From positions 1 through 64,000 of the forward strand of contig NZ_PYCN01000032.1 in NCBI RefSeq assembly GCF_003062295.1: a stretch of 64,000 nucleotides of DNA, given 5' to 3'. This document shows, in pieces, positions 34,900 to 43,926 of this stretch; the stretch's first letter is position 1; each line of letters starts with the position of its first letter. A program made the position numbers and the translations under genes. The notes under the pieces were generated by a model. That model did not search any database. It saw only the letters and a list, made by a program, of their open reading frames with translations, and had not been told where the DNA came from. The stretch comes from Bradyrhizobium algeriense (GTDB lineage Bacteria; Pseudomonadota; Alphaproteobacteria; Rhizobiales; Xanthobacteraceae).

Positions 34900-35931
34900 C
34901 TATTTGGCTGGCGGGTTTCGGGAAGGATCGAAGGCCGTTGTCACGACGTCGTCGGCCACCTCTTTGAGTCTCTCGGTCACCCCTTCGGTGATGCGGCTGG
35001 CGTGTCCGCCGAGGTCGGCTTCGGACAGGCTTCTTGCCGCGGCATCCGCCGCCGACAGCACCGTGTCCTTGGCCGCCTCAAATCCGGATTGAGCCGCCGT
35101 GCCGGCGGCGCGCTTGACGCGGTCGCTCGCTTCACCGGCCACGCTCGCCTCGACCCTGGTGCTCGGAAGGGAAGCAGCAAGGATCGCGCCGATCGCCACG
35201 CCGAGGCCGCCAATCAATGCGACGTTGTCCCGGATCACCTTGCTTGCAGTCGCGGGAGTAGCCGTCGCCGCGTTCGTCGCAGTCGAGCGAACGCGCTCCA
35301 TCTTCTCCTTGGCTATCTCCGAAGCGGCATCCATGCCGGACCTGACCTTGTCGGCGACGGCATCGGCGGCCTGCGCCGCGCGATCCCTCAGGTCACCAGC
35401 CATTCCGCTCGCCGCATCTGCCATTCCGCCTGCGGTTTCACGAGCTTCACCGGCCATGCCGGCTGCCTGACGCTCAGCGTGGGACATCTCTTTCCGCATA
35501 CCGTCACCCAGATACTGGGCGCGTTCCGCGGTCTCGTCGATAACCTCCCTCGCCTTGTCAATTCCCGGCGCTGCCGCTTCCGCGGCGCGATCGCGAACGG
35601 TCTTCGAACTTAGGGCAAGGCCGGCACCGATCATCAAGAGCGGTAGTGGGAAGCCGCGGGCCAGGCGCATCGCGGGCACGGCGATCGCGGTGCCCGCGGC
35701 GATTGCCTGCATCGGATTATCCATGGCTTGTTGCTTCAGCGCATCCATCCAGCCGTGGGTCTTGTGACTGATGAAGCCGCTCACCTCAGCCTTGAGGTTT
35801 TCCGGCGAGACCTTGTAGCGGATGTCTTCTGCGGTGTCGGCGATCTGCTCCCTCAGCCGGTCGACGGTTGCCGCAAGCTGCGCGCGGCTTTGCTCGGAGT
35901 CCCGTCGTAGCTCCTCCACGGATCGTGTCAT
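34900..35931 (-). CDS. DUF3618 domain membrane protein
   Basis: A 343-residue protein. The N-terminus (RSVEELRRDSEQSRAQLAATVDRLREQI) is the DUF3618 signature, followed by hydrophobic segments (about 95-125) and a long stretch of Ala-rich amphipathic repeats with a further hydrophobic segment near 240. It is the first gene of the four-gene operon and follows an EcfG-type promoter at 35970-35994. Confidence 0.85.
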   Translation of the reverse strand: MTRSVEELRRDSEQSRAQLAATVDRLREQIADTAEDIRYKVSPENLKAEVSGFISHKTHGWMDALKQQAMDNPMQAIAAGTAIAVPAMRLARGFPLPLLMIGAGLALSSKTVRDRAAEAAAPGIDKAREVIDETAERAQYLGDGMRKEMSHAERQAAGMAGEARETAGGMADAASGMAGDLRDRAAQAADAVADKVRSGMDAASEIAKEKMERVRSTATNAATATPATASKVIRDNVALIGGLGVAIGAILAASLPSTRVEASVAGEASDRVKRAAGTAAQSGFEAAKDTVLSAADAAARSLSEADLGGHASRITEGVTERLKEVADDVVTTAFDPSRNPPAK

Positions 35932-35969
35932 GTCGTCACCGCCTGTGCGTTCGTGTTGTTTTGAGAACG

Positions 35970-35994
35970 AACTCAGGCACTATTGAATCGTTCC
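35970..35994 (-). promoter_or_regulatory. EcfG-type promoter for the DUF3618 operon
   Basis: GGAAC, 16 bp, AGTT on the minus strand (GTTCC at 35990-35994, AACT at 35970-35973). The -35 element overlaps the TAG stop of the upstream BrkB gene. The -10 is one base off CGTT. Confidence 0.55.
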
Positions 35995-36827
35995 TAACGC
36001 TCGTTGCGCGCCGCTGGATCGCGCGCGTCATCGATCGCCTTCGTTAATTCCGCGCCGAACAGGAATATCTGCGCGGAGTAGTAGACCCAGAACATCAGGA
36101 CGATCAGCGCGCCCGCGGCGCCATAGGTCGAGTTCGGGGCTGCCTGACCGAGGTACCATCCGATCAGCGATTTCCCGACGGTGAACAGCAGGGCTGTGAC
36201 AAAAGCGCCCAGCAGAAGATGGCGCCAGTAGATCGTCGTGTCCGGCAGTACCCTGTAGATCGCTGTGAACAATAGCGTGAAGATGCCAAGTGACACGACC
36301 GCGTTGAGCGCGCTGAGCACGGCCTTGCCGGTCGACCAGTGCCCCAGGGCGGATAGCCCGGCACTCGCGGCCAGCGAGACGATCAGCATGAAGCCCAGTG
36401 CGGCGACAAGGCCAAGGCTGGCTGCCCGGCTCCGGATCAAGGAGAAAATTGGCTCGTCCGTCGGCTCGGCCTTGAACGTTGCGTTCAGTGCCGTGCGCAT
36501 CTCGCCGAACACACCGGATGCCGTTACCAGCACCGTGACGACGCCCACGACGGTTGCGGTCGCGCCTGACGTCGGATCGCTTGATCGGGCCAGGATGGAT
36601 TTAATGAAGTCGCCGCCGGTTGGTCCCAACAACCGGCCGAGCTCATCACTGATCGCGGCGCGAGCGGCATCCTGCCCGAACGCCAAGCCGGCGATAGCCA
36701 CGACGATAAGGAGTACGGGCGCCAGGGACGTGGCGGCATAGAAGGCGATGGAAGCTCCGCGGCTTAGGGCATCATTAGCGATAAAGCCGGATGCCGCCGC
36801 CTTCAGGACCCGCCACAAAAGTCCCAT
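35994..36827 (-). CDS. YihY/BrkB family inner-membrane protein
   Basis: A 277-residue protein with six membrane helices. Family features include the N-terminal ALSRGASIAFYAATSLAPVLLI and the late GAAGALIVLMFWVYYSAQIFLFGAELTKA. Members were once called ribonuclease BN but are membrane proteins of unclear role. It is upstream of the DUF3618 operon and shares the stress context, with an EcfG-type promoter 330 bp upstream (37157-37182). Confidence 0.88.
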   Translation of the reverse strand: MGLLWRVLKAAASGFIANDALSRGASIAFYAATSLAPVLLIVVAIAGLAFGQDAARAAISDELGRLLGPTGGDFIKSILARSSDPTSGATATVVGVVTVLVTASGVFGEMRTALNATFKAEPTDEPIFSLIRSRAASLGLVAALGFMLIVSLAASAGLSALGHWSTGKAVLSALNAVVSLGIFTLLFTAIYRVLPDTTIYWRHLLLGAFVTALLFTVGKSLIGWYLGQAAPNSTYGAAGALIVLMFWVYYSAQIFLFGAELTKAIDDARDPAARNER

Positions 36828-37156
36828 TGGTTTTCCCTCGCCTCCCTCGAACGCGCCACCAAACGATTAGCAGGGCGCTGAGTTCGTAGTGAACATCTCC
36901 GGGTTGCTGGCAACATACTCTTCCCAAAGTTCTCCATAATTCTCAGAACGTCTTCCGCGCGGTATCCCCGCCCGTTGGCCCGCTGGTTGACTAGCTGACC
37001 TAGCCGCATCGTTCCTGAAAGTGGGTCGCCACGACTGGGGATGAAAGCAGCCTCCGCCGGCTTATGCACCACCCTTGCGACGTGACATTGAATTGGTTGC
37101 GCGTGACTAGAGTCGCCATGGCGGTTGCACACTCGTGTGATCGGACGGACACTCTC
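36828..37156. other. Leader region of the BrkB gene; no gene seen
   Basis: Lies between the BrkB start and the candidate promoter at 37157. A minus ORF from 37132 (109 residues) is in another frame and looks like chance coding. Confidence 0.35.
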
Positions 37157-37182
37157 AACGTTGGAATACTAGGCAATGTTCC
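37157..37182 (-). promoter_or_regulatory. EcfG-type promoter, probably for BrkB
   Basis: GGAAC, 17 bp, CGTT on the minus strand (GTTCC 37178-37182, AACG 37157-37160). The nearest minus gene is BrkB, which implies a leader of about 320 bases. Confidence 0.55.
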
Positions 37183-37527
37183 TAATGCGCTCGGGATCGC
37201 GCGGCCTTGCGACCGCTCCGAAATCGAATGACAACGCCGCGTTGCGGTCTCGCCGTTTATCGCTCCTCCGGATTCATCCCATTTGTGGGGCGTGATCTCG
37301 CGCGGTCAGCTTGATCACGGGCACCGGCCAGGACAACCGGCATTTCAGCGACGCCTCCAGCTCCCAGAGCGTGTCGCGCGGTCACGGAGGGCGTCAGGCG
37401 GCAGGCTCGCCCGCCTTGCAGCGGTTGCATTCGACCAGCGAGCCCAACCGGCGTGACGCCGCATCGTTGAATTCCGGTCTCTGCGTCTGGAGTAACGCAG
37501 TCAGTAAGGATGTCTCATGGTCTGTTA

Positions 37528-37552
37528 GGAACTATGCAAGCAGCGACACGTT
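37528..37552 (+). promoter_or_regulatory. EcfG-type promoter for CsbD gene
   Basis: GGAAC at 37528-37532, 16 bp, CGTT at 37549-37552, 29 bp before the start codon. The 345 bp between 37183 and 37527 show no gene. Confidence 0.75.
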
Positions 37553-37580
37553 TCGTCACGGGCACTAAATGGAGGACCGC

Positions 37581-37784
37581 ATGGATTGGAGCCGCGTTGA
37601 AGGTAATTGGAAGGAGATGAAGGGCAAGGTCAAAGAACAGTGGGGGAAGCTTACCGATGATGACCTCAATGTCATAGACGGCAAGCAAGACCAACTCGAG
37701 GGCCGTCTGCAGCAGCGGTATGGCTATGCCAAAGACCAGGCCAAGAAAGAGATCGACGCCTGGTACGGAAGCCAGGGGTGGTAA
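37581..37784 (+). CDS. CsbD family stress protein
   Basis: A 67-residue protein starting MDWSRVEGNWKEMKGKVKEQWG, the CsbD signature, with the conserved LTDDDL and GYAKDQAKKEID helix. The ATG at 37581 has GGAGG 5 bp before it; the ORF also has an upstream ATG at 37569 that lacks one. It has a close paralog at 51074-51274. Confidence 0.92.
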   Translation: MDWSRVEGNWKEMKGKVKEQWGKLTDDDLNVIDGKQDQLEGRLQQRYGYAKDQAKKEIDAWYGSQGW

Positions 37785-37790
37785 CAAAAG

Positions 37791-37813
37791 GCCCCGCTTT
37801 AGCGGGGCTTTTT
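37791..37813 (+). terminator. Rho-independent terminator
   Basis: Stem GCCCCGC with its complement around a TTTA loop, followed by TTTTTAT, 7 bp after the CsbD stop. Confidence 0.85.
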
Positions 37814-37882
37814 ATTTGGGCGAGGACAATTCTCTGCCGCGCTTATGCCGTTGCAGCGCGGGCGATCTACCCAACTCTTGCC

Positions 37883-38447
37883 CTACGGCACCATCGCCTC
37901 ATGCCGTCGGCCGATCGCATCTGATCGAGCCATCCATTCCGGCACGAGAGCACCGTCGCGATGCCGTCCGCCGGCGCACGCGACCGCCCATGCAGCCACG
38001 GCGCCAAGCAAGACGGCGGTCGCGACCGAGAAGGCAAGGATGACTGTGCTGCGTAACAGCGGTCTTGGCGTTTACAATGACGCTGTCCACCCTTCGCTCT
38101 GCATCGGCCGCAGAGAGTCCCGTAAGCGCGCCAACCTGCTGAATGAGATAGGCGCGATCGTCCGTGCTCAGGCCGCTATGACTTGAGGTGGTGAGAAGGA
38201 TGCGCCCGGTCTCAGCGCGCTCGGCGCAGAGATCAACATTGGGCGCACGACGGCTGGCACGAAACAGCCGGTCAAGCTCATAGCTCAGGAACGGCTTGGC
38301 CGCGCTGGCCTGCGCAGGGCTTCGCATCGAAGGCGTTCGATTGAGACTGGCCGCGCCGATCAACGAGGCGAGCGCCGCTCCCATAATGACGGCCAGCGCC
38401 CAGACGCCCAAGCCGTGGACGCCGTCAGGGTCCTCAGTTTTTGGCAA
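37883..38447 (-). pseudogene. Two-helix membrane protein, frameshifted
   Basis: From 38447 the frame gives a first membrane helix (VWALAVIMGAALASLIGAASL), then TDDRAYLIQQVGALTGLSAADAERRVD. After AKTAV the expected second helix (STVILAFSVATAVLLGAVAA) and its tail to EAMVP are in the next frame and end at 37883. A single indel near 38060 explains it. As written the ORF continues to 37899 with an Arg/Cys-rich tail that is unlikely to be real. Confidence 0.6.
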
Positions 38448-38552
38448 ACGGCACGTTTCTCCGGCGCGCTGCCGGTAGGCAGTCCGTTTTTTTGGCGTCG
38501 CGTATGTCCCATATCGGACAAACCGAGCATTCCCGATGGTCTGTGGGCTTCC

Positions 38553-38758
38553 CTATTCCGCGACGGCAGCCTGCTCTCTTACGTGTCGGTTGGATCGCAA
38601 GGAAAGCCCCAGTTGATAGGCTTTGAATACGACGCCCCCGACGGTCCGATTGGTCAGTTCGGCAATCTGCGGTGCGGAATAATACTGGCCATGCGCTTTA
38701 GATCGTCGATATCTTGATCCGTCCAGCGTCTGCCGATCGCTCCCGGGGAGCTGCGCAT
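38553..38758 (-). pseudogene. Small SANT/Myb-like DNA-binding protein, frameshifted
   Basis: From 38758 the frame gives RRWTDQDIDDLKRMA and then stops early. In the neighbouring frame the rest of the helix-turn-helix (YYSAPQIAELTNRT, VVFKAYQLGLSLR) continues to a stop at 38553. Joined, they make a protein of the GcrA-like or SANT-like small DNA-binding type. Confidence 0.55.
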
Positions 38759-38819
38759 GGAAAAGCGCTGCTATTTCGGCTACACGACTTCCTTAGAAAA
38801 AGGATTCGTTGCGTCCCCC

Positions 38820-39551
38820 TCATAGGGACGGACTTTGGTGAAGATAGCGGTCGTCGAATTGCGCCAGTTCCGCAAGCCTAGTTTCGTTGAGCACCCTCAC
38901 CCGGCCCCTGTTGATATCGAGGATGTTCTCATCGCGCAGTTGTTTGATGATTCGGTTGGCGTGCACTGGCGTTATGCCCAGCGTCTCGCCAATCTGCTCC
39001 TGCGTGAGAGGCATCTCGAACGCGCCTGATTCCGTGTAGCCCGTGATGGCGAGACGTCTGCGCAACTCAACGACGATGTGAGCAAGCCGGCTCGCGGCCG
39101 GCCGTTGCCCAACATTGACAATCCATTCCCGGAACATCGCGGCATCGATCAGTGTGTCGCGCCAGAGCACCTCGGTGATGTTCGGATTCCCGCGCGTCAT
39201 AGCCCGCAGCGCGGCGTGACTGATAAAGCCCAACCTGGACGGGACCAAGCTGATGAGATCGTGGTCCATGCGGTGCAGATATAGGCTCTGAAGGTCGGGG
39301 ATGTCCCCGGAGATATGAATGGAAAGAATTTGCCGCTGGCCGTTCATTATCGTTTTGGAGCGCACGCAGAATCCCTCGATCACCAGACAGCATTCCGTCG
39401 GGCGGTCGCCGTCGGAAACGATGGCTCGTCCGGCCTCCCACGGACGAACGACAATCGGAAGCGCGCGGATGGCGGCGATGTCCGCCTCATCGAGCCCCGT
39501 GACCGCATCAAGCCGCCGTAATAGGGTCGCGACCATCGATTCTTTATCCAA
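38820..39551 (-). CDS. Crp/Fnr family transcriptional regulator under EcfG promoter
   Basis: A 243-residue regulator with an N-terminal cNMP-binding-like domain (about 10-130) and a winged helix (LTQEQIGETLGITPVHANRIIKQL). A TTG start at 39551 is proposed as AAGGAG lies 8 bp upstream (39560-39565); an ATG at 39575 would begin only about 13 bases after the -10, and another ATG lies at 39536. No Fnr-type Cys cluster is seen. It is one of the few intact genes in the decayed stretch. Confidence 0.82.
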   Translation of the reverse strand: MDKESMVATLLRRLDAVTGLDEADIAAIRALPIVVRPWEAGRAIVSDGDRPTECCLVIEGFCVRSKTIMNGQRQILSIHISGDIPDLQSLYLHRMDHDLISLVPSRLGFISHAALRAMTRGNPNITEVLWRDTLIDAAMFREWIVNVGQRPAASRLAHIVVELRRRLAITGYTESGAFEMPLTQEQIGETLGITPVHANRIIKQLRDENILDINRGRVRVLNETRLAELAQFDDRYLHQSPSL

Positions 39552-39587
39552 ACCAGATTCTCCTTCGCGGTCCACTTTCTCTGGAAA

Positions 39588-39612
39588 AACGGGCGCGGAA
39601 GGGCGCGGTTCC
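39588..39612 (-). promoter_or_regulatory. EcfG-type promoter for the Crp/Fnr gene
   Basis: GGAAC, 16 bp, CGTT on the minus strand (GTTCC 39608-39612, AACG 39588-39591). Confidence 0.7.
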
Positions 39613-39675
39613 TAACAAAGGTTAAGGATGAGGCCGCTGCGATGTGGAAAGTTCAGATCTCGCAGGAGATCTAAC

Positions 39676-39879
39676 ATGAAGAAAAAGCGCAACCGCAGCC
39701 GCCCGGTCCTTTCGCTTCAGGAACGCTTGAAACAAGTCGCGTCTCTCGCGCGCGCAAAAGCCGACGGCTTACCGCCGGGCCAGGAACGCGACCGTCTGAT
39801 ACAGACAGCGGTCTCCAGTGATGCTGCAGCCGCGATAGACCGGTGGCTGGCATCCCCGGAATTGCGCAGCCCGAAATAG
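39676..39879 (+). CDS. Small conserved basic protein (paralog of 46277)
   Basis: A 67-residue protein: basic start, then LSLQERLKQVASLARAKADGLPPGQERDRLIQ..., DRWLASPELRSPK. The order (helix, PPG-x-ER-x2-L, then W-L-x-SP-x-L) matches the 46277-46474 protein, so the two are paralogs. GGAGAT precedes the ATG. The function is unknown. Confidence 0.65.
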   Translation: MKKKRNRSRPVLSLQERLKQVASLARAKADGLPPGQERDRLIQTAVSSDAAAAIDRWLASPELRSPK

Positions 39880-39913
39880 CCGGCCGTTCAGCCTTCAGCA
39901 TTCGCCCAAGCCA

Positions 39914-40145
39914 TCACTTTGGTTTTTCGGCGTAGAGGTGGATGACGTACAGCCCGTTCGCGAATTCGTCGGTCACTTCCAGTCGCTAATCCTTGCCGGG
40001 ACGCAACCTCCCATCGAGGTCCTGAATGATCTGCCCCACCGTCACCGTTGCCTCGCGCCACGCGGCTTGCGCATCCGGCCAGTTCTTCTCCCTCCTCGTC
40101 CGGCTCAGGTCGGTCGTGGTACACACGGAAAAAGTATCTTGGCAT
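39914..40145 (-). pseudogene. DUF6894-like small protein, frameshift plus TAG
   Basis: From 40145 the frame gives MPRYFFRVYHDRPEPDEEGEEL, then needs one shift to continue PDAQAAWREATVTVGQIIQDLDG. An in-frame TAG follows GKD, probably from TGG, before RLEVTDEFANGLYVIHL and the stop at 39914. Two independent lesions support a pseudogene. Confidence 0.6.
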
Positions 40146-40503
40146 GCTGGCATTTCTAGCGCCTACCTTCTTCTCGGCCCGCACGCCCTTGGACTTTCTT
40201 GGGCGCCATCTTTGCGGCCGGCTTTTCACCGCCATAAATTCGCTGGAGGCCCGGTCTCTCTTCGTCCATGCGCTCGCGCAAGCCTTGTAGCGACCAGAGC
40301 CCACGCCCGCCGCCATCAGCGGCCGCACTTGCTGTATCGATGAGTGACCTGCGAGGATGCGTCCGACAGCAGCCAGCGCAACCTCCTCCCGCGTTTGGCG
40401 GCCAAGCAGATGTGCCCTATCGCGAATTCCTGGCATGAATTTCGGTCTCGGAGCCGGACCCGCGTTTATACCGGAGCCTTGGGACCGGCCTCCCTCGCAA
40501 GTC
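40146..40503. other. Unassigned stretch, possible coding relic on minus strand
   Basis: Minus-strand frames give LRERMDEERPGLQRIYGGEK and a Lys-rich KMAPKKVQ tail in one frame and a different ORF in another. No family is recognised. Confidence 0.25.
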
Positions 40504-40720
40504 CTATGATCGGCATCTAGTGCTTTCAACAGGCTTGCCGGCCGCCATCTCCTGGGCCATTTCGAGATGATGCCACAGGGTCGGCAGCGTCTTTTCTGCC
40601 CATTCCTTGAGGTTCGGGTCGTCGCCGCCTTCGCGTACCGTTCAAACAGCGAAACGGCATCTTTGTGGCCGCTGACCTGGTCAAGATTGTATCGGGAGCT
40701 TCCTCGCATTCCCCGCGCCC
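40504..40720 (-). pseudogene. DUF4142-like relic
   Basis: Minus-strand pieces DQVSGHKDAVSLFERYA and, in the next frame, GGDDPNLKEWAEKTLPTLWHHL followed by EMAAGKPVEST match the end of DUF4142 proteins (helix, FE, D..L..FA..TLP.L..HL). The N-terminal part is missing and one frameshift lies between the pieces. Confidence 0.5.
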
Positions 40721-40807
40721 CTCGCCTGCCCGGCTCGCCAACGCAGGAGCGAACCTGCCAAGCGGATGTTAAGTAGAATTGAGATAAAAGAGAGCACAGG
40801 CTGAGCC

Positions 40808-41665
40808 ATGCTGCATTATCCCTGCCCTCCCTTTCCGAACCAACACCAGCCGATGCCCGGCAAGACTGCCGCGATGAATCCGGTGCCCGACCATGGCGAA
40901 ACGACATACAAGGGCAGCGGCCGCCTCAACGGCAAGAAGGCCGTCATCACCGGTGGCGATAGCGGGATCGGCCGCGCGGTTGCCATCGCCTACGCCCGAG
41001 AAGGAGCTGACGTTCTGATCTCCTATCTCGACGAGCATGACGATGCCCGGGAGACCGAGCGGATGGTGACGGAAGCCGGCAGAACGGCCGTTTTGCTTCC
41101 CGGCGACATCCAGGACCCCGGTCAATGCCGCGCCGTCATCGCGAAGGCCGTATCGGAACTGGGCGGTGTAGATATCCTCGTCAACAACGCGGCCCATCAG
41201 GCCAGCTTCAAATCGATCGACGACATCAGCGACGAGGAATGGAAACTGACGTTCAAGGTAAACATCCACGCGATGTTTTATCTTACCATGGCAGCGGTAA
41301 GCCACATGAAGGCGGGTAGCTGCATCATCAACACGACGTCGATCAATTCGGATGTACCGAACCCGACGCTGTTAGCCTATGCAACGACCAAGGGTGCTAT
41401 CCACAATTTCACGGCGGGACTGGCGCAGATGCTGGCCGAGAAGGGCATTCGTGCCAATGCGGTTGCTCCGGGACCGATCTGACGCCACTCATCCCGTCCA
41501 CCTTGCCTGAGGACTCCGTGAAGAACTTCGGCAAACAGGTCCCGATCAAGCGCCCCGGTCAGCCGGCTGAGTTGGCCACGGCCTATGTCGTGCTGGCCGA
41601 TCCGCTTTTCGAGCTACGTATCCGTCGCGACGATCGCCGTCACTGGCGGAAAGCCGTTCCTGTAA
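40808..41665 (+). pseudogene. SDR oxidoreductase (general-stress type), two frameshifts
   Basis: Begins MLHYPCPPFPNQHQPMPGK, as in the long-N-terminus SDR group typified by Bacillus YhdF/YhxC-like stress dehydrogenases, with TGGDSGIG, NNAA and YATTK. At 41479 a one-base deletion makes a stop after APGPI; the next frame resumes TPLIPSTLPEDSVK...QVPIKRPGQPAELATAYVVLADPL. A second shift restores SYVSVATIAVTGGKPFL, ending at 41665. Confidence 0.7.
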
Positions 41666-41738
41666 AAGGTATCCCCACTGGCCCATAGGCATTGCCAAGG
41701 CCCCGTTTCTCGCCGGAGCCTTGGCTGCCAGTTCCGGG

Positions 41739-42254
41739 TCAGGCAGCGTTCGATGCCTTGGTGTTGACGCCCTTCCGAAGCGCGATGGTATTGAGCTTCG
41801 TGTTCGCAGCCTTTTCCTCGTTGAGGTTGGTAGTCAGGAAGCGAACCACCTCGTCATGACCGAGCTTTTCGGCCTAGGCAATCAGCGTGCCGTAGCGGCA
41901 AATCTCGTAGTGTTCGACGGCCTGCGCGCCGGCGACGATCGCCGCATCGAGCACGGCCTTGTCGGCTACCTCGCCGGTCAATTCATCGGCTTCCGTAATC
42001 AGACCATCGATGGCCGGGCATTGGGTGCCGCGAGGCTGCTGCTCGAGCTTCAGAAACACCTTGTCCAGCCGCTCGATCTGCTTGTTGGTCTCTTCCAGAT
42101 GCGCCTTGAGGCCCGCGACGAGATCGCGGTTGGCCGCCTTATCGATCATCTTCGGCAACGCCTTCGTGATCTGTTGCTCTGCATAATAAATATCCTGCAG
42201 GCCGTGCAGGAACAGGTCGTCCATTGTCTTGATGTCTTCTGTGAATAGTCCCAT
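41739..42254 (-). pseudogene. DUF892 (YciE-like) gene with internal TAG
   Basis: Starts MGLFTEDIKTMDDLFLHGLQDIYYAEQQI and is closely related to the intact 32411 gene. At 41874-41876 a TAG replaces the codon that should encode Trp (GTLIA-stop-AEKLG), after which the same frame continues to NTKASNAA and stops at 41739. It has its own EcfG promoter, so a truncated product could still be made. Confidence 0.7.
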
Positions 42255-42282
42255 GGCATCCTCCTTGATTGGATGCGCGCTT

Positions 42283-42308
42283 AACGTTGTTGCCGGGACC
42301 GTTGTTCC
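42283..42308 (-). promoter_or_regulatory. EcfG-type promoter for the broken DUF892 gene
   Basis: GGAAC, 17 bp, CGTT on the minus strand (GTTCC 42304-42308, AACG 42283-42286), 28 bp upstream of the start at 42254. Confidence 0.7.
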
Positions 42309-42462
42309 TAAGCGGCGCCGCTTCCTCGTCGTTTGCCCGAGCGATAGGAACAACTCGTGCTTCCAGGTCTTTCTCATCAACGACGCGGAGGATCCTGACG
42401 ATGAAAGCACCGGCATGGCACGGTAGGGCGGCTGCATCGAGGTCGTCTTGAAGCCGTGACCT

Positions 42463-43198
42463 CATGGCGCGGTTTCTGATCGGTACATCGGGCTGGCACT
42501 ACGATTCCTGGCGCGGGTCGTTCTTCCCGAATGGCCTGCCCCTCAAGGAGCAGTTGCTTATTACAGCAGCCAGTTTTCGACGACTGAGCTCAACGGCGTG
42601 TTTTGCAGAATACCCACTCCGAAGGCGGTGGTGAGCTGGCGTGATCAGACCGGGCGCGATTTGGTTTTTGCCTGGAAGGCATCCAAATTCATCACGCATT
42701 GGAAACGGCATTCCGACAATTCGGTCAACAGCCTTGAACTGCTGGAAGAGCGCCTGTCCCTACTCGGCAAGAAAGTCGGGCCGATCTTGTTTCAGCTTCC
42801 GCCCAACTTTAGGGCTGAGGCCGACCGACTCACTTCCTTCTTCAAGCTTCTTTCGAAGAAAACGCCGCTACAGTTTCGAGTTCCGCCATCCAAGCTGGTA
42901 TTCACCAGAGATATCGCGATTGCTCCGGCAGCAAGCCATCTCGCTATGCATTTCCGACCATCATGACGCGCCGGCGCCTTGGACGCGCACGGCGGACTTC
43001 GTCTATGTGACGCTGGCACGGCCCACGGGCCGTTACAAGGGCCACTATAGTCCGCGAACCCTTTCGGAATGGGCTCGCCGCGTCGGGTCCTGGATGCGGC
43101 AAGGCTGCGACGTGTTCGTCTATTTCGACAACGACCAGAGCAGCGGGGCGCCGGCCGATGCCAGACGCTTGAGCGAGATTACGGGCCGGGCCCGATGA
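42463..43198 (+). pseudogene. DUF72 family gene with several frameshifts
   Basis: DUF72 motifs run through three frames: IGTSGWHYDSWRGSFFP at the start, TPKAVVSWRDQTGRDLVFAWKASKFITHWKR next, then RRYSFEFRHPSW and ADFVYVTLARPTGRYKGHYS to the end near 43198. At least two shifts are needed. Its last 160 bp are part of the duplicated segment. Confidence 0.65.
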
Positions 43199-43889
43199 CG
43201 GCGGAACTAATAGGAACCAGTCACCCGATCGGCCGTTTGATACTCATGGTCATTGTCGACTGATCGGGTTTTTAGAATGGATCCTTTCATCGATCGGCGT
43301 AGCCAATCGCTTTGGATGGACATTGCGGTTGCCCCAAACGCGACACGGCTCCAGGGCGGCAAAGAATGCGATGTTGTAATCATTGGCGCGGGTATTGCCG
43401 GAATTTCTACGGCCTATGAACTCGCCCTCGGAGGTTCGCGCGTCATCGTGCTCGATCGTGGGAAGATCGCGGGCGGCATAACGGCGCGCACCACTGCGCA
43501 TCTGGCGCCGCTCTACGATGATCTGACGTCCGCGATGATCGGCCTGCGCGGCGAGGACACATCCCGCCTGTTCTACGAGAGCCAGGCCGCAGCGGTGGAT
43601 CGCATCGAGGAAATCCAGCAGTGGGAATCCATCGACTGCGATTTCCGGCGCCTGGACGGTTTTCTGTTTCAGGCGCGCGACACCGATGCGAAGATCATTG
43701 AGGATGAATTGGATGCGGTCCGCAAGGTCGGCGCGCCTGTCCGTCGACTGGTCGGCGTTCCCCTCGCCCATTGCGCCCAGCGGCACGTATTATGCTATCC
43801 GCGCCAAGGCACGTTTCATCCTCTGAAATATCTCAGGGGTCTTGTCGCGGCCATCGAGACAAAGGATGGCAGCTTCCACTGTGACACAG
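43039..43889 (+). repeat. 851-bp direct duplication, copy 1
   Basis: Runs from the 3' end of the DUF72 pseudogene through the EcfG promoter into the first 613 bp of a FAD oxidoreductase gene. It matches 52781-53631 with many substitutions but no net length change (start codon at the same offset, 238). Similarity ends abruptly at GTGACACAG. Confidence 0.85.
43213..43237 (+). promoter_or_regulatory. EcfG-type promoter for the truncated FAD gene
   Basis: GGAAC at 43213-43217, 16 bp, CGTT at 43234-43237. The identical promoter lies at 52954-52978 in the second copy. Confidence 0.7.
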
Positions 43890-43894
43890 CTTAG
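43277..43894 (+). pseudogene. FAD oxidoreductase, 3'-truncated copy
   Basis: The 205 residues match the N-terminal third of the intact 53019 protein (MDPFIDRRSQSLWMDIAV, VVIIGAGIAGISTAYELA, FHPLKYLRGLVAA). The match ends at HCDT, where a stop follows at once. The substrate half and Rieske domain are missing. Transcription from its EcfG promoter would run on into the HWE kinase 32 bp downstream. Confidence 0.85.
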
Positions 43895-43926
43895 GCAAGT
43901 TAGGTTTTTCCAGCCGTGAGGGTGTG

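Noticed and set aside
39888..40907. 339-residue minus ORF
   Set aside because: It joins pieces of several decayed genes (DUF6894, DUF4142) by chance readthrough; not a single gene.
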